Positions 29,701 to 37,690 of a stretch of 64,000 nt of DNA are shown here, piece after piece (position 1 is the stretch's first letter; each line of letters begins with the position of its first letter). Under the pieces are notes generated by a model. The model was not told the DNA's origin. It was given only the letters and a program-made list of their open reading frames with translations, and did not search any database. The stretch comes from Acidobacteriaceae bacterium (GTDB lineage Bacteria; Acidobacteriota; Terriglobia; Bryobacterales; Bryobacteraceae), in assembly GCA_019240475.1 (NCBI GenBank), contig JAFAYI010000024.1, positions 434,001 through 498,000 on the forward strand, in the 5' to 3' direction. The translations under genes were made by a program, and so were the position numbers.

Positions 29701-30482
29701 GCGCGGGCACTGAAGAAGACGCGGCCGAACCCGAGATCCGTAACAATTCCGGCATCGGGCGCGGGGATGGCTTCGATGGCGTGAAAGCCGGAGGCGGCAA
29801 GCGCGTCGAGAATTTGGTCCACTGGGTAGCAGCGCTCACGCACGACGCTCGCGTGCCGGCGCCACAGACCGTTGGAAGTTTTCCGAAACCAGATCAGCTC
29901 CGTGGTGGCCAGCTTGGAAGCGGAATCGTAAACGCCGCGCACCAGGCCGACGCGCGATTCCGATATATTGACGGTCCACTGATGCAGGTCGAGAGAATAG
30001 GCTTCTTCGAGGTTCATATCGAAGACGAACAGGCCGCCGGGTTTTAGCGCGGCGCGGACTCCACGGAAAACAAGACGGAGTTCGTCGAGGGTCAAGATAT
30101 GGTTCAACGAGTCGAAGGTGGAGAGCACGCCTTCGAAGCGTGTATTGAAGCGCAGGGAGCGGGCGTCGCAGACCAGCCAATCCGCATGCGGCAACTCGCG
30201 ACGCGCGATGACAGTCAGCGCGGCCGAGGAGTCCACGCCTGTGACGCGATGGCCGCGAGCAATGAGTTCACGCGTGACGTGGCCGGAGCCGCAGCATAGA
30301 TCGAGGACGCGGCTGCCGGGGCGAAGCTTGGAGAAGAAGAGTTTTTCGAGGGCGGGCAGAGCGGCGGGTAGATACCAATCGGCCCAAAGCGCGTGATACA
30401 TCTCCGCGATTTCGTCGTAGGAGGATTGGGCGGATTCGGGTTGCGGCGCCGCTCGCCGGGAGGAAAACGGGTTGAACCGCAT
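29691..30482 (-). CDS. Class I SAM-dependent methyltransferase
   Basis: 263-aa methyltransferase. The SAM-binding motif I is 'GSRVLDLCCGSGHVTRELIA', followed by 'GVDSSAALTVIARRELPHAD' and 'VLSTFDSLNHI'. The N-terminus 'SSYDEIAEMYHALWADWYLP' is the usual small-molecule methyltransferase style; the substrate cannot be told. The frame is open for another 59 codons upstream, but that extension is Pro/Ser-rich and lies over the next gene, so I start at 'MRFNPFSSRR'. The 3' end overlaps the kdpD-like gene by 10 nt convergently; it is 4 nt downstream of the hypothetical gene at 30487. Confidence 0.82.
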   Translation of the reverse strand: MRFNPFSSRRAAPQPESAQSSYDEIAEMYHALWADWYLPAALPALEKLFFSKLRPGSRVLDLCCGSGHVTRELIARGHRVTGVDSSAALTVIARRELPHADWLVCDARSLRFNTRFEGVLSTFDSLNHILTLDELRLVFRGVRAALKPGGLFVFDMNLEEAYSLDLHQWTVNISESRVGLVRGVYDSASKLATTELIWFRKTSNGLWRRHASVVRERCYPVDQILDALAASGFHAIEAIPAPDAGIVTDLGFGRVFFSARAQV

Positions 30483-30486
30483 TGCG

Positions 30487-31242
30487 TCAGGCCGCGGTTT
30501 GCAGCTTCGACTGGGACTCCGAAGCGCGCCTGAAGGCGCGGTACGCGATTTCGAGGACGGGAGTACTGCCGCCGCGGTAGGTTTCGATATCCACGATTGA
30601 AAATTCGAAGCCAAGGGCAGTTGGATCGAAGGCTTTGTTTGCGCGTTTGGCTTCGGCATAGAGCCGGGAAGCGGATTCCAAGTTTGCGGTGTCGCGCTCG
30701 CGGCGGTCGGATTGGGCTTGGCGGAACTCGGCCAAATCTTTCTCGCGGCGGCGATGGAGGCGAGACTCTTGCAGGTGCAGATTGCGCAGTTGTTTTTCGT
30801 AGACGAGCTGTGTTTCGAGCTCGATGAAGCTGGCGCGGAGAGCCGGATCTAGATCGTTGAACTGGGCCGCGAACTGGAGCCGACCCTTGGCGTAGATGGC
30901 GAGCTCGAGAGCGGGGATGCGCTGCAGGCGCCAGGACGCGTCGGCGATGGATTGGACGAGATCGCATTCGCGCTGGCCGACGGGGCGGAGCTCCTTTTCG
31001 TAGCCGCGAACGTGCTGCTGATAAGCGGCGGCGTCGTCGGTGGGGAGGAGCACGGTGCGGCCTGTGAGCGCGGTGGTGACGGCGTTGAGAGAAGACGTGG
31101 CTTTGCCTTCGGGAGTTTTGGCGCCGGTGGAGAGCTGGGCGTTGGCTTTGTTGGCGGCGAGTTTGGCTTCGGAGACGGGCGCGGCTGTGCGCGATTCCGG
31201 CGCGGCGGCGGAAGCGGCAGGCATCGGCTGATGAGCGTTCAT
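30487..31242 (-). CDS. Hypothetical protein of an Acidobacteria-associated family
   Basis: 251-aa protein with no enzyme motif. After a low-complexity start it has 'LAANKANAQLSTGAKTPEGK' and 'TALTGRTVLLPTDDAAAYQQ', wording I associate with a multi-copy family in Acidobacteria; this is from memory, not a search. The middle is predicted helical and highly charged ('LHRRREKDLAEFRQAQSDRR'), likely coiled-coil. It is upstream of and close to the methyltransferase gene. Function unknown. Confidence 0.7.
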   Translation of the reverse strand: MNAHQPMPAASAAAPESRTAAPVSEAKLAANKANAQLSTGAKTPEGKATSSLNAVTTALTGRTVLLPTDDAAAYQQHVRGYEKELRPVGQRECDLVQSIADASWRLQRIPALELAIYAKGRLQFAAQFNDLDPALRASFIELETQLVYEKQLRNLHLQESRLHRRREKDLAEFRQAQSDRRERDTANLESASRLYAEAKRANKAFDPTALGFEFSIVDIETYRGGSTPVLEIAYRAFRRASESQSKLQTAA

Positions 31243-31359
31243 AAGCGGCTAGAGCGTAGCACGAAAGGAATTCTGCGTGACTCGGGAAGCGGGGCTATGG
31301 GCAAGGCGAGAAAGGGAATAGGGAAATTTGAAAGGGCCGTGATCGTAGGGAAATGATCC

Positions 31360-34300
31360 GTGGGACAATCATCCAACGTGCGGCTGCGGATCGAGTTTCA
31401 GGAGATTGGCGGGGGCATGCTGGAGCTGCACTCAGCGGGGCAGCAGGCGCGTGCGTTCGAGGCTGCGGAGCTGCGAGCGATAGGCGAACAGAAGCTGCCC
31501 GAGGAGCTTGCTGCGATGAGGGCTGTGGGCGAGCGGCTTTACGGCCTGTTGGATGGTCCGGAGCGACGGCTGGCGGGGCTTGTGGCGAACTCGACGCTAG
31601 AGCTGCACTTCCGGAGTTCCACGTTGGGTGGGCCGGCATGGCTGGCGCACTTGCCTTGGGAACTGCTTCACGCCGACGGAGCGTTTCTGGTGCAGCGCGG
31701 GATTCTACCGGTTCGGGTGGTCACGTTCGGGCCGCAGGAAAGAGTGCAGGCTGGAGCGGGCGCGCCCGCCAACAGGCCGTTGAACGTGCTGTTCATGGCG
31801 TGCTCGCCACGGAATGTGTGGCCGGTGCTCAATTTCGAGGCAGAAGAGCGGATCATATTGGACGCTACCGAGAACCAGCCTCTCTATCTGGTGCCGGAAG
31901 AGACCGGCAGCGTGGAAGAACTCTTCGAGACGGTTCGGTCGTATGAAGCGTTCGATGTGTTTCACCTGACCGGCCACGGAGACCTTTACAACGCGCGGCA
32001 ATACGCGAAGTATCTCTCTCGGGACCAACAGATTGGCGAGGGACGGCCTATTCTCCTGACCGAAGACGAGCAGGGGTTGTGCCGACTGGCGGTTGCCGAA
32101 GACGTGGAAGGCGCGTTTGGGGATCGCGTGCCTGCGCTGCTGTTTCTTTCGGGATGCCGGACGGGCGAATTGCCGGAGCAATCGGAGAAGGCGCACGCCT
32201 CGCTGGCGCAGGATCTGCTGGCGCGCGGGTTTCGGGGCGTGGTGGGGTGGGCGCGTCCCGTGCTGGACGTTTCGGCGACAGAGGCGGCGGCGCATTTCTA
32301 TGGCCAGCTATCCGCGGGCGCGACGATCGAGCAGGCGCTGCGGCATTGCTTTCGCGAGCTGACCAAGCCGGGGTCCGGCGGTCAGCCTTTCCGGATTCCG
32401 GACTGGCATCTCCTGCGCCTGTTTGCCGGGGATGGGCATTTCACAACGGCATTGGTAACGCCTCGGGGGCAAGCGGGCCGTAAGCCTTTTGTGAAGCCGC
32501 GCCTGGACGAAGGATTTCTCGATAAAGAAAAGAAGATCAAAGTCGCAGGGTTTAGGCGATTTGTGGGGCGGCGCAGGGCGTTGCAGCGCACTCTTCCGGC
32601 GCTGGCGGCGGAATCCCGGCACACGGGCGTGGCGGTGTGGGGGATGGGCGGCCTGGGGAAATCGAGCTTGGCGGCGCGGCTGTGCGACCGGGTGGAGCGG
32701 CTGAACCAGCAGTTCCGGCGGGCGGTTCTGGTGGGCGTGGTGAACGAGACGCGGCTGCTGGACTTGGTTCGCGAGAAGTATCAGGACCACGAGGACGCGC
32801 TCGGTTATCTGGAGAAGCCTGGATTGAAATTGCAGGGAAAGCTTCAGAAGTTCTTTGCCGAAGTGGATGAAGCGGCGCCGCTGCTACTGGTGCTGGACGA
32901 TTTCGAAGACAACATCGAGTTGGATGGCGGCGCGGCGGACGCTTTTCGGTTGAGCCGGGATGGTTTCGAAACGCTCCGTGCGATCGGATGCGCGATTCGC
33001 GAGACACGCACCCGGAGCCGGTTGATTGTGACAACTCGGTATTGGAGCGAGAGCACTTTTCCGCAGATCGATTTGCTCGCGGAGCAGCTTCCGCAGATGG
33101 ATCGCGACGAACTGCGAAAGAAGGCTCGCAACGAACTGGAGCCGGGCGCGAAGGGCGAGCGAAGCGAGCAGATCGTCCGGTCGGCGGCCGGCAATCCGCG
33201 GCTGTTCGAGACCCTGGCGAGAGATGCAGGGAAGGAAGGGCAGGCGCCGGACGAGCAGCAGACGAAGAAGTTTCGCGAGGGATTGGAACTCGCGAAGGTG
33301 TTGGAGACGCTCTCAGAGGAGGGGCGCAGACAATTGGCGCGGCTGAGTGTTTTTCAATTGCCGGTTTCGCCCGCGATGGCGCTGGAGGTTACGGGAGACG
33401 GCGAGTTCCGGCGAGCGGTGAGCTTAGGGCTGGTGGAAGGGCGGAGTGCGGGCGACCAGCCGCAGTTGCGAGTGACGGATGTGGTGCGGCCTCTGCTTGA
33501 ATCGGAGCTGAGCGAGAGCGAGTATAGCGGGTGCTGCGCGAGCGCGGCACGGGCGGCGCATAAAACGTGGTGGGCGGAGGCGGAGAGGTCGAGCGAAGCT
33601 CAAAGGATAGAGATCGTGCGGCTGGCGACTTGGGGCGGCGAGCGCGAGATCGCTTGCGATCTGATGGAGCGGCTGGCGGCCTACTGGAACAACGGTGACC
33701 GGTACCGGGAGACTCTCCGGTGGGGCAGTTTTGTTCTAGAGCGGTTTGAGGATTACCGGTTGCTTACGAGCGTGGCGGTTGCTGAGCGATTCTTGGGCGA
33801 AACGGGTTCCGCGTCGCAGCATCTGGAGCGAGCGCTGGTGCTGCAACCCGAGGATGACGAACGCGAGCGGGTGTTTGCGCTCCATGAAGCGGCGAAATTG
33901 CGCGAGCAGCAAGGAGATCTTAAGGGTGCCCTGGATCTCTATCGCCAGGCTTCAGAGATTGCTGAGCGGATCGGATACGAGGCAGGAAAGGGAGCGACCC
34001 TACACGCAATGGCGGGCTTGCGACAAAGACAAGGCGATGTAGATGGGGCGCTTGCGTGTTATCGCGAAGCGCTCGACATCGCTGAGCGGGTCGGAGACGC
34101 GAGCGGCAAGGCTTTAACGCTGCACGGCATGGCGACACTTCAAGGAGAGCGCGACGCAGACGGGGCGTTAGGGCTGTATCGGAAGGCGTTGGAAATCGAA
34201 GAGCGAATTGGAGATCTTCGAGCGAAGGCGGCAACGCTGCATCAGATGGCTCGAGTGCATCTTAAGCTCGAAGAGCTCGGCACGGCGAGGGCGCTGTACC

Positions 34301-34920
34301 ACGAATCCCTGGAGATTGAGGAGCGGATCGGAAACGCGCATGGCAAGGCGATGACGCTCCTCAACTTAGGAGAATTGGCGCATCTGCAAGGTGACATGCC
34401 CTCTGCGGCTCACCATACCGAGCAGGCGGCCCGGACCTTGGCGGAGATTCGTGCCTGGCCGGATCTGATAATCGCACTTGGATCTCTCGCGCTGTGCGAC
34501 CCAGAGCGGCGCACCTACTGGTTGACACAAGCGAGTTGGTTGGCTCTTGCTTTGCTACAGCCACAGCCGGCTTCGCTATCGAGGGTCGCCGGTTTGTTCC
34601 ACGCACTCCCGAAGGGCGACCCTCTGGAACTTCCGCTCGCGGCGCTGGCGTATCTGTTGTTTACCAACTCCGGGCCGGAGACGGTGCAGTCTGCGAACCG
34701 CGAGAAAGCAGCCAAGCTTTTGGACATCGCGGGAGGCAATCAGTCAATGAATCAGGAAGAGTTGCTCGGGTGGCTCAAAGAAAAGGCCGGCGACCTGGGG
34801 AAGCTTTATCGAGACACTCTCGCCGCTCTGGAGGCGCTTGCGCCGGAGCCGTGGATCTTCGACCGGCAGGCAGTACTGGAATCGCTCGCCGGCGCGACAA
34901 ATGAGGCTGAAACCGAGTAA
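31360..34920 (+). CDS. CHAT protease - NTPase (STAND/NB-ARC-like) - TPR multidomain protein
   Basis: 1186-aa three-part protein. Residues about 1-360 form a CHAT (caspase-like) domain, with the catalytic His in 'FHLTGHGDLY' (His206) and Cys in 'LFLSGCRTGE' (Cys266), both intact. Residues about 400-780 hold a STAND-type ATPase: Walker A 'VWGMGGLGKSSLAARL' (426-441, Lys434), Walker B 'LLLVLDDFEDN' (508-518) and 'RLIVTTRYWS' (554-563, sensor-like Arg560). From about 800 to 1045 are tetratricopeptide repeats of about 40 residues; four sharing 'ERIG...GKA' spacing are clear. The architecture fits a signal-activated protease like those of bacterial cell-death or defence systems. GTG start. Two small genes follow within 21 and 9 nt. 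Confidence 0.88.
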   Translation: MGQSSNVRLRIEFQEIGGGMLELHSAGQQARAFEAAELRAIGEQKLPEELAAMRAVGERLYGLLDGPERRLAGLVANSTLELHFRSSTLGGPAWLAHLPWELLHADGAFLVQRGILPVRVVTFGPQERVQAGAGAPANRPLNVLFMACSPRNVWPVLNFEAEERIILDATENQPLYLVPEETGSVEELFETVRSYEAFDVFHLTGHGDLYNARQYAKYLSRDQQIGEGRPILLTEDEQGLCRLAVAEDVEGAFGDRVPALLFLSGCRTGELPEQSEKAHASLAQDLLARGFRGVVGWARPVLDVSATEAAAHFYGQLSAGATIEQALRHCFRELTKPGSGGQPFRIPDWHLLRLFAGDGHFTTALVTPRGQAGRKPFVKPRLDEGFLDKEKKIKVAGFRRFVGRRRALQRTLPALAAESRHTGVAVWGMGGLGKSSLAARLCDRVERLNQQFRRAVLVGVVNETRLLDLVREKYQDHEDALGYLEKPGLKLQGKLQKFFAEVDEAAPLLLVLDDFEDNIELDGGAADAFRLSRDGFETLRAIGCAIRETRTRSRLIVTTRYWSESTFPQIDLLAEQLPQMDRDELRKKARNELEPGAKGERSEQIVRSAAGNPRLFETLARDAGKEGQAPDEQQTKKFREGLELAKVLETLSEEGRRQLARLSVFQLPVSPAMALEVTGDGEFRRAVSLGLVEGRSAGDQPQLRVTDVVRPLLESELSESEYSGCCASAARAAHKTWWAEAERSSEAQRIEIVRLATWGGEREIACDLMERLAAYWNNGDRYRETLRWGSFVLERFEDYRLLTSVAVAERFLGETGSASQHLERALVLQPEDDERERVFALHEAAKLREQQGDLKGALDLYRQASEIAERIGYEAGKGATLHAMAGLRQRQGDVDGALACYREALDIAERVGDASGKALTLHGMATLQGERDADGALGLYRKALEIEERIGDLRAKAATLHQMARVHLKLEELGTARALYHESLEIEERIGNAHGKAMTLLNLGELAHLQGDMPSAAHHTEQAARTLAEIRAWPDLIIALGSLALCDPERRTYWLTQASWLALALLQPQPASLSRVAGLFHALPKGDPLELPLAALAYLLFTNSGPETVQSANREKAAKLLDIAGGNQSMNQEELLGWLKEKAGDLGKLYRDTLAALEALAPEPWIFDRQAVLESLAGATNEAETE

Positions 34921-34941
34921 GCTACAGATAGAGGCACCCGG

Positions 34942-35127
34942 TTGGCGAAATCTTCCGACGACAAGATCTCCTACGTAACATCGGATGGCAGAACCATTGT
35001 GGATGTAGATGCACTGCTGCGCGATCCGAAGGTGCAGGCGACCATTCAGAAGCTGTCGCAAAGAAACCGGTCTTTTCGAGGCCGGCCCGGAGTTACTTTC
35101 ATCAAGCCGACCAAAATCAGCGGCTGA
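34942..35127 (+). CDS. Small protein (61 aa) in the CHAT cassette
   Basis: 61-aa ORF with TTG start, 21 nt after the CHAT gene and 9 nt before the membrane-protein gene. It is soluble, basic at the C-terminus ('SQRNRSFRGRPG' then 'VTFIKPTKISG'), with a possible short helix 'VDALLRDPKVQATIQKL'. No family recognised. Its tight spacing with two long neighbours makes it likely to be translated. It could be a substrate, regulator or antitoxin-like partner, but no motif shows which. Confidence 0.6.
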   Translation: MAKSSDDKISYVTSDGRTIVDVDALLRDPKVQATIQKLSQRNRSFRGRPGVTFIKPTKISG

Positions 35128-35136
35128 TCCGGCGGA

Positions 35137-35844
35137 ATGCCTTACAACCTGTTGCTGCTGCCCTTGATGGGCGGGTTCCTCTTTTTCTATGGAGCGTATC
35201 TGCTGCGGTTTTACGCACAGCGGCTGGATGGGTATAAGCTGCTGTTCTTCGTGGCGGTGGCGGGAACGTGCCTGGCCACCCTGGCGCGGCTGGTAATTGT
35301 GATACTGATCCGAACGCCGGCCGGGGGCCAGCTTCAGAGCTGGTGGGCGATGTTTTCGCCTTTCCCATATTCCGGGACGAGCGCGCTAGCGTTTCTGCTG
35401 GGCCCATTGGCGGGGGCCGGAGTCAATCTCTTCGCAGGCAAAGAAAAGGCCAAGGACATAGAGATCCGGCGGCACGGCAATGCCTTGATGCAGCTCCTGC
35501 ATCGCGCCGAACGAGAGAAGCTGCTGATCGCGATTACGCTGGAAAGCCGTAAGTGGTATGTGGGGTGGGTGGCCGAATCGCCTAACTTGCGCCCCGATGA
35601 GAAATACTTTCGATTGCTGCCTTTCATCAGCGGATACCGGGACAAAGACACGCTCGAAACGTATAGGACGGTATTTTACGAGGACGCATTGACACGGGAC
35701 GGCGCGAGCGCGAAGGAGTTCGTGATGATACTGCCGCTCGAAGGGGTGCAGGTGGCGAACCTGTTCGATCCGGATGTTTACGACGAATACTTCGCGGAGT
35801 CGGAGAGCCAAGAGAGCGAGCCGCGGAATTCCGCGACGCATTAA
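35137..35844 (+). CDS. Membrane protein with cytoplasmic domain in the CHAT cassette
   Basis: 235-aa protein with an N-terminal membrane region of about three helices ('NLLLLPLMGGFLFFYGAYLL', 'YKLLFFVAVAGTCLATLARL', 'TSALAFLLGPLAGAGVNLF') followed by a charged soluble domain (about 110-235). The soluble part includes 'LLIAITLESRKWYVGWV' and 'EFVMILPLEGVQVANLFDP'. I do not recognise a family. It may be the effector or a target of the CHAT protein, or unrelated; the 9-nt gap from the small gene is the main evidence of a link. A truncated haemoglobin starts 25 nt downstream. Confidence 0.72.
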   Translation: MPYNLLLLPLMGGFLFFYGAYLLRFYAQRLDGYKLLFFVAVAGTCLATLARLVIVILIRTPAGGQLQSWWAMFSPFPYSGTSALAFLLGPLAGAGVNLFAGKEKAKDIEIRRHGNALMQLLHRAEREKLLIAITLESRKWYVGWVAESPNLRPDEKYFRLLPFISGYRDKDTLETYRTVFYEDALTRDGASAKEFVMILPLEGVQVANLFDPDVYDEYFAESESQESEPRNSATH

Positions 35845-35869
35845 CGCGCATGCCAATAATATTTATTGG

Positions 35870-36241
35870 ATGAAAGAGCAGGAAGTTTATTCCGTCATCG
35901 GCGAGAGCGGATTCGAACAATTGGTAGCGGGCTTTTACCGGCAGGTGCCCAGCGACGATATTCTAGGCCCGCTATATCGCGGAATCGATCTGGCCGGCGC
36001 GGAACAGCGCCTTCGCGAGTTTCTGATTTTCCGATTCGGCGGTCCGGAGCGTTACATCGATGCCCGTGGGCATCCGAGATTGCGGATGCGGCATGCTCCG
36101 TTCGCGGTGACGGAAGCGGCGCGCAACCGATGGCTGCGGCTGATGGCGACCGCGTTGGCGGAAACGGAGATGCCGGTCGAGGTAAAAGAGATGCTTTGGA
36201 CCTATTTCGAATCGACCGCGACAGCCATGATTAACGCGTGA
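35870..36241 (+). CDS. Truncated haemoglobin (2/2 globin, group II-like)
   Basis: 123-aa 2/2 globin. The pattern 'VYSVIGESGFEQLVAGFY', 'DILGPLYR', 'LREFLIFRFGGPERYIDARG' and 'HPRLRMRHAPFAVTEAARNR' is characteristic of group II (GlbO-type). The proximal haem-ligating His is the one in 'LRMRHAPF', and Trp in 'RNRWLRLM' is the conserved G8 Trp. Such globins handle O2, NO or redox stress. The frame is open upstream to 35774, but I start at 'MKEQEVYSV', the usual length. Confidence 0.9.
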   Translation: MKEQEVYSVIGESGFEQLVAGFYRQVPSDDILGPLYRGIDLAGAEQRLREFLIFRFGGPERYIDARGHPRLRMRHAPFAVTEAARNRWLRLMATALAETEMPVEVKEMLWTYFESTATAMINA

Positions 36242-36261
36242 GGAAGCGGCCGGCTGCCGGC

Positions 36262-36924
36262 TTACGGGCGGAAGAGAAGCGGCGTGAAAGAGATGCTGAT
36301 ATCGCCGCTGACCGGCTGGGTCATGGCGAGCACGGTGCGGAATTCGGGAAGCGCGATGTTATTAGATTGAAGCCGGCTGGGATCTCCGACGAAAGACGCG
36401 GAGCCATCCTGCACGGCGTAATCGGTGATCCGTCCTTTCCCATCCAAGGTCAGGTTCAGGACCACGGCGGAGCGAAGCTCTACCGGGACCAAGTTGGCAT
36501 CGGCTTTATCCGCGTACACAACGGGAACTTCGTAGCCGACCGCATTGGTGGACGTGCTGACGGTGAGCGCGAGGGCGCCGAAGAGAATAAGGCTGGAGAG
36601 TAAACCGCCGGTGGCCGGGATTGTGAGCGGGCGCATGAGCTCATGGAAGCGGAATTTCCAGCGGGTCCAGAGGCGATGGAGCCGGGAACTGCGGAAAAGC
36701 TTTCGCTCGCGCGAAGCCAGGATGAGCAGCTCTGTGCGAAGAGGCGAAGGGGCGGTGGGTTGGGGCAACTCGCGCAAAGTAGAGCGGACGGAGGCTAGTT
36801 CTTCGACTAACAGCGTGCAGGAATCGCATTCGGCGAGATGCGATGCCACGCGGGAACGGTCGTTCCCACGCAGGCGCCCGTCTACGTAATCGGTACTTCG
36901 GCGCTTGATGCTCCAACAGGTCAT
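36262..36924 (-). CDS. Anti-sigma factor with zinc-finger domain and periplasmic TonB-like C-terminus
   Basis: 220-aa protein. The N-terminus has a zf-HC2-like motif 'VASHLAECDSCTLLVEEL' (His-x3-Cys-x2-Cys), typical of zinc-binding anti-sigma factors. One TM segment 'GGLLSSLILFGALALTVSTS' follows near residue 110. The extracytoplasmic part, 'VELRSAVVLNLTLDGKGRIT' with 'DYAVQDGSASFVG', resembles a TonB-C or periplasmic sensing fold. It follows the ECF sigma gene 62 nt downstream on the same strand, the usual arrangement, so it should hold that sigma factor at the membrane. Confidence 0.82.
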   Translation of the reverse strand: MTCWSIKRRSTDYVDGRLRGNDRSRVASHLAECDSCTLLVEELASVRSTLRELPQPTAPSPLRTELLILASRERKLFRSSRLHRLWTRWKFRFHELMRPLTIPATGGLLSSLILFGALALTVSTSTNAVGYEVPVVYADKADANLVPVELRSAVVLNLTLDGKGRITDYAVQDGSASFVGDPSRLQSNNIALPEFRTVLAMTQPVSGDISISFTPLLFRP

Positions 36925-36986
36925 GTAAGTGCCATACTTTCTAGCTCGAAACTGACTTACGTTTACGGCTCATGCCATTCGTCCAA

Positions 36987-37649
36987 CTAAGCGAGGGCTT
37001 CGGCCAGGGTTTGGTCGGGCCGCTGCGTCAACTCGCGGCGAAGCGCCTCCCGGCCGCGAAGAATTCTGGACTTCACAGTGCCCAGGGAAATTTGCAAGAT
37101 TTCGGCTATCTCCTCATAGCTCAAGTTTTCGATGTCGCGAAGCACGACGGCGGTGCGGAAAACCGGATTGATTTTGGCCAAGGCGCGCTCGATCAGCGTG
37201 CGATTTTCGCTATCGAGGGCCTGCTCAAAGGGCGAACGCCCGGGGTCGGAGGCAAGTTCCAGAGGGTTCGGGCGACCGCCTCGTTCATCCTCCAAAGAGA
37301 TCTCGCAACGGCAATGCCTGGAGAACCAGCGCCGGTGGTTGTGCGCTTCATTGAGCGCAATTCGGTAGATCCAGGTTCGAAGGCTGCTTTGCTCGCGGAA
37401 CGAATTCACGCCTCGAAACACTTTTAAGAAGACTTCCTGGACGACGTCGCTCGAATCGCCGGGGTTTTCCAGGAGCCGGAAGACGATGCCGAAGATGGGC
37501 TGCTCGTAGCGGTCGATCAACTCCTGGTAGGCGTCTTCGATGCCGGCGCGCAGCCCGCGCAAGATGCGGGCGTCCTCTTCGGATACGCCAGCCTGGGCAC
37601 CCGCCAGAATCGACAGATTACCGGGATTGCCCAATAAGAGTCGCGCCAT
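36987..37649 (-). CDS. ECF-type RNA polymerase sigma factor (RpoE-like)
   Basis: 220-aa sigma-70-family factor. Region 2 is 'AYQELIDRYEQPIFGIVFRL' followed by 'DSSDVVQEVFLKVFRGVNSF' and 'SLRTWIYRIALNEAHNHRRW'; region 4 is 'RTAVVLRDIENLSYEEIAEI' and 'LQISLGTVKSRILRGREAL'. A small Cys-containing insertion ('SRHCRCEISLED') lies between regions. It heads a sigma/anti-sigma pair and probably autoregulates it. The likely targets are envelope or redox-stress genes; nothing here confirms that. Confidence 0.93.
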   Translation of the reverse strand: MARLLLGNPGNLSILAGAQAGVSEEDARILRGLRAGIEDAYQELIDRYEQPIFGIVFRLLENPGDSSDVVQEVFLKVFRGVNSFREQSSLRTWIYRIALNEAHNHRRWFSRHCRCEISLEDERGGRPNPLELASDPGRSPFEQALDSENRTLIERALAKINPVFRTAVVLRDIENLSYEEIAEILQISLGTVKSRILRGREALRRELTQRPDQTLAEALA

Positions 37650-37690
37650 CGACTGAATTCTATCTCCACCGGCTTTGTAGCGCCGGCTGT

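Noticed and set aside
31297..31356. 19-aa basic ORF before the CHAT gene
   Set aside because: Too short, no conservation evidence, and it lies within the leader of the CHAT gene. It could be a leader peptide but nothing supports this.
33912..34450. Apparent DNA-level repeats within the CHAT gene
   Set aside because: These are the degenerate 120-nt codon patterns of the TPR protein repeats, not a separate repeat array or CRISPR; unit sequences differ too much.
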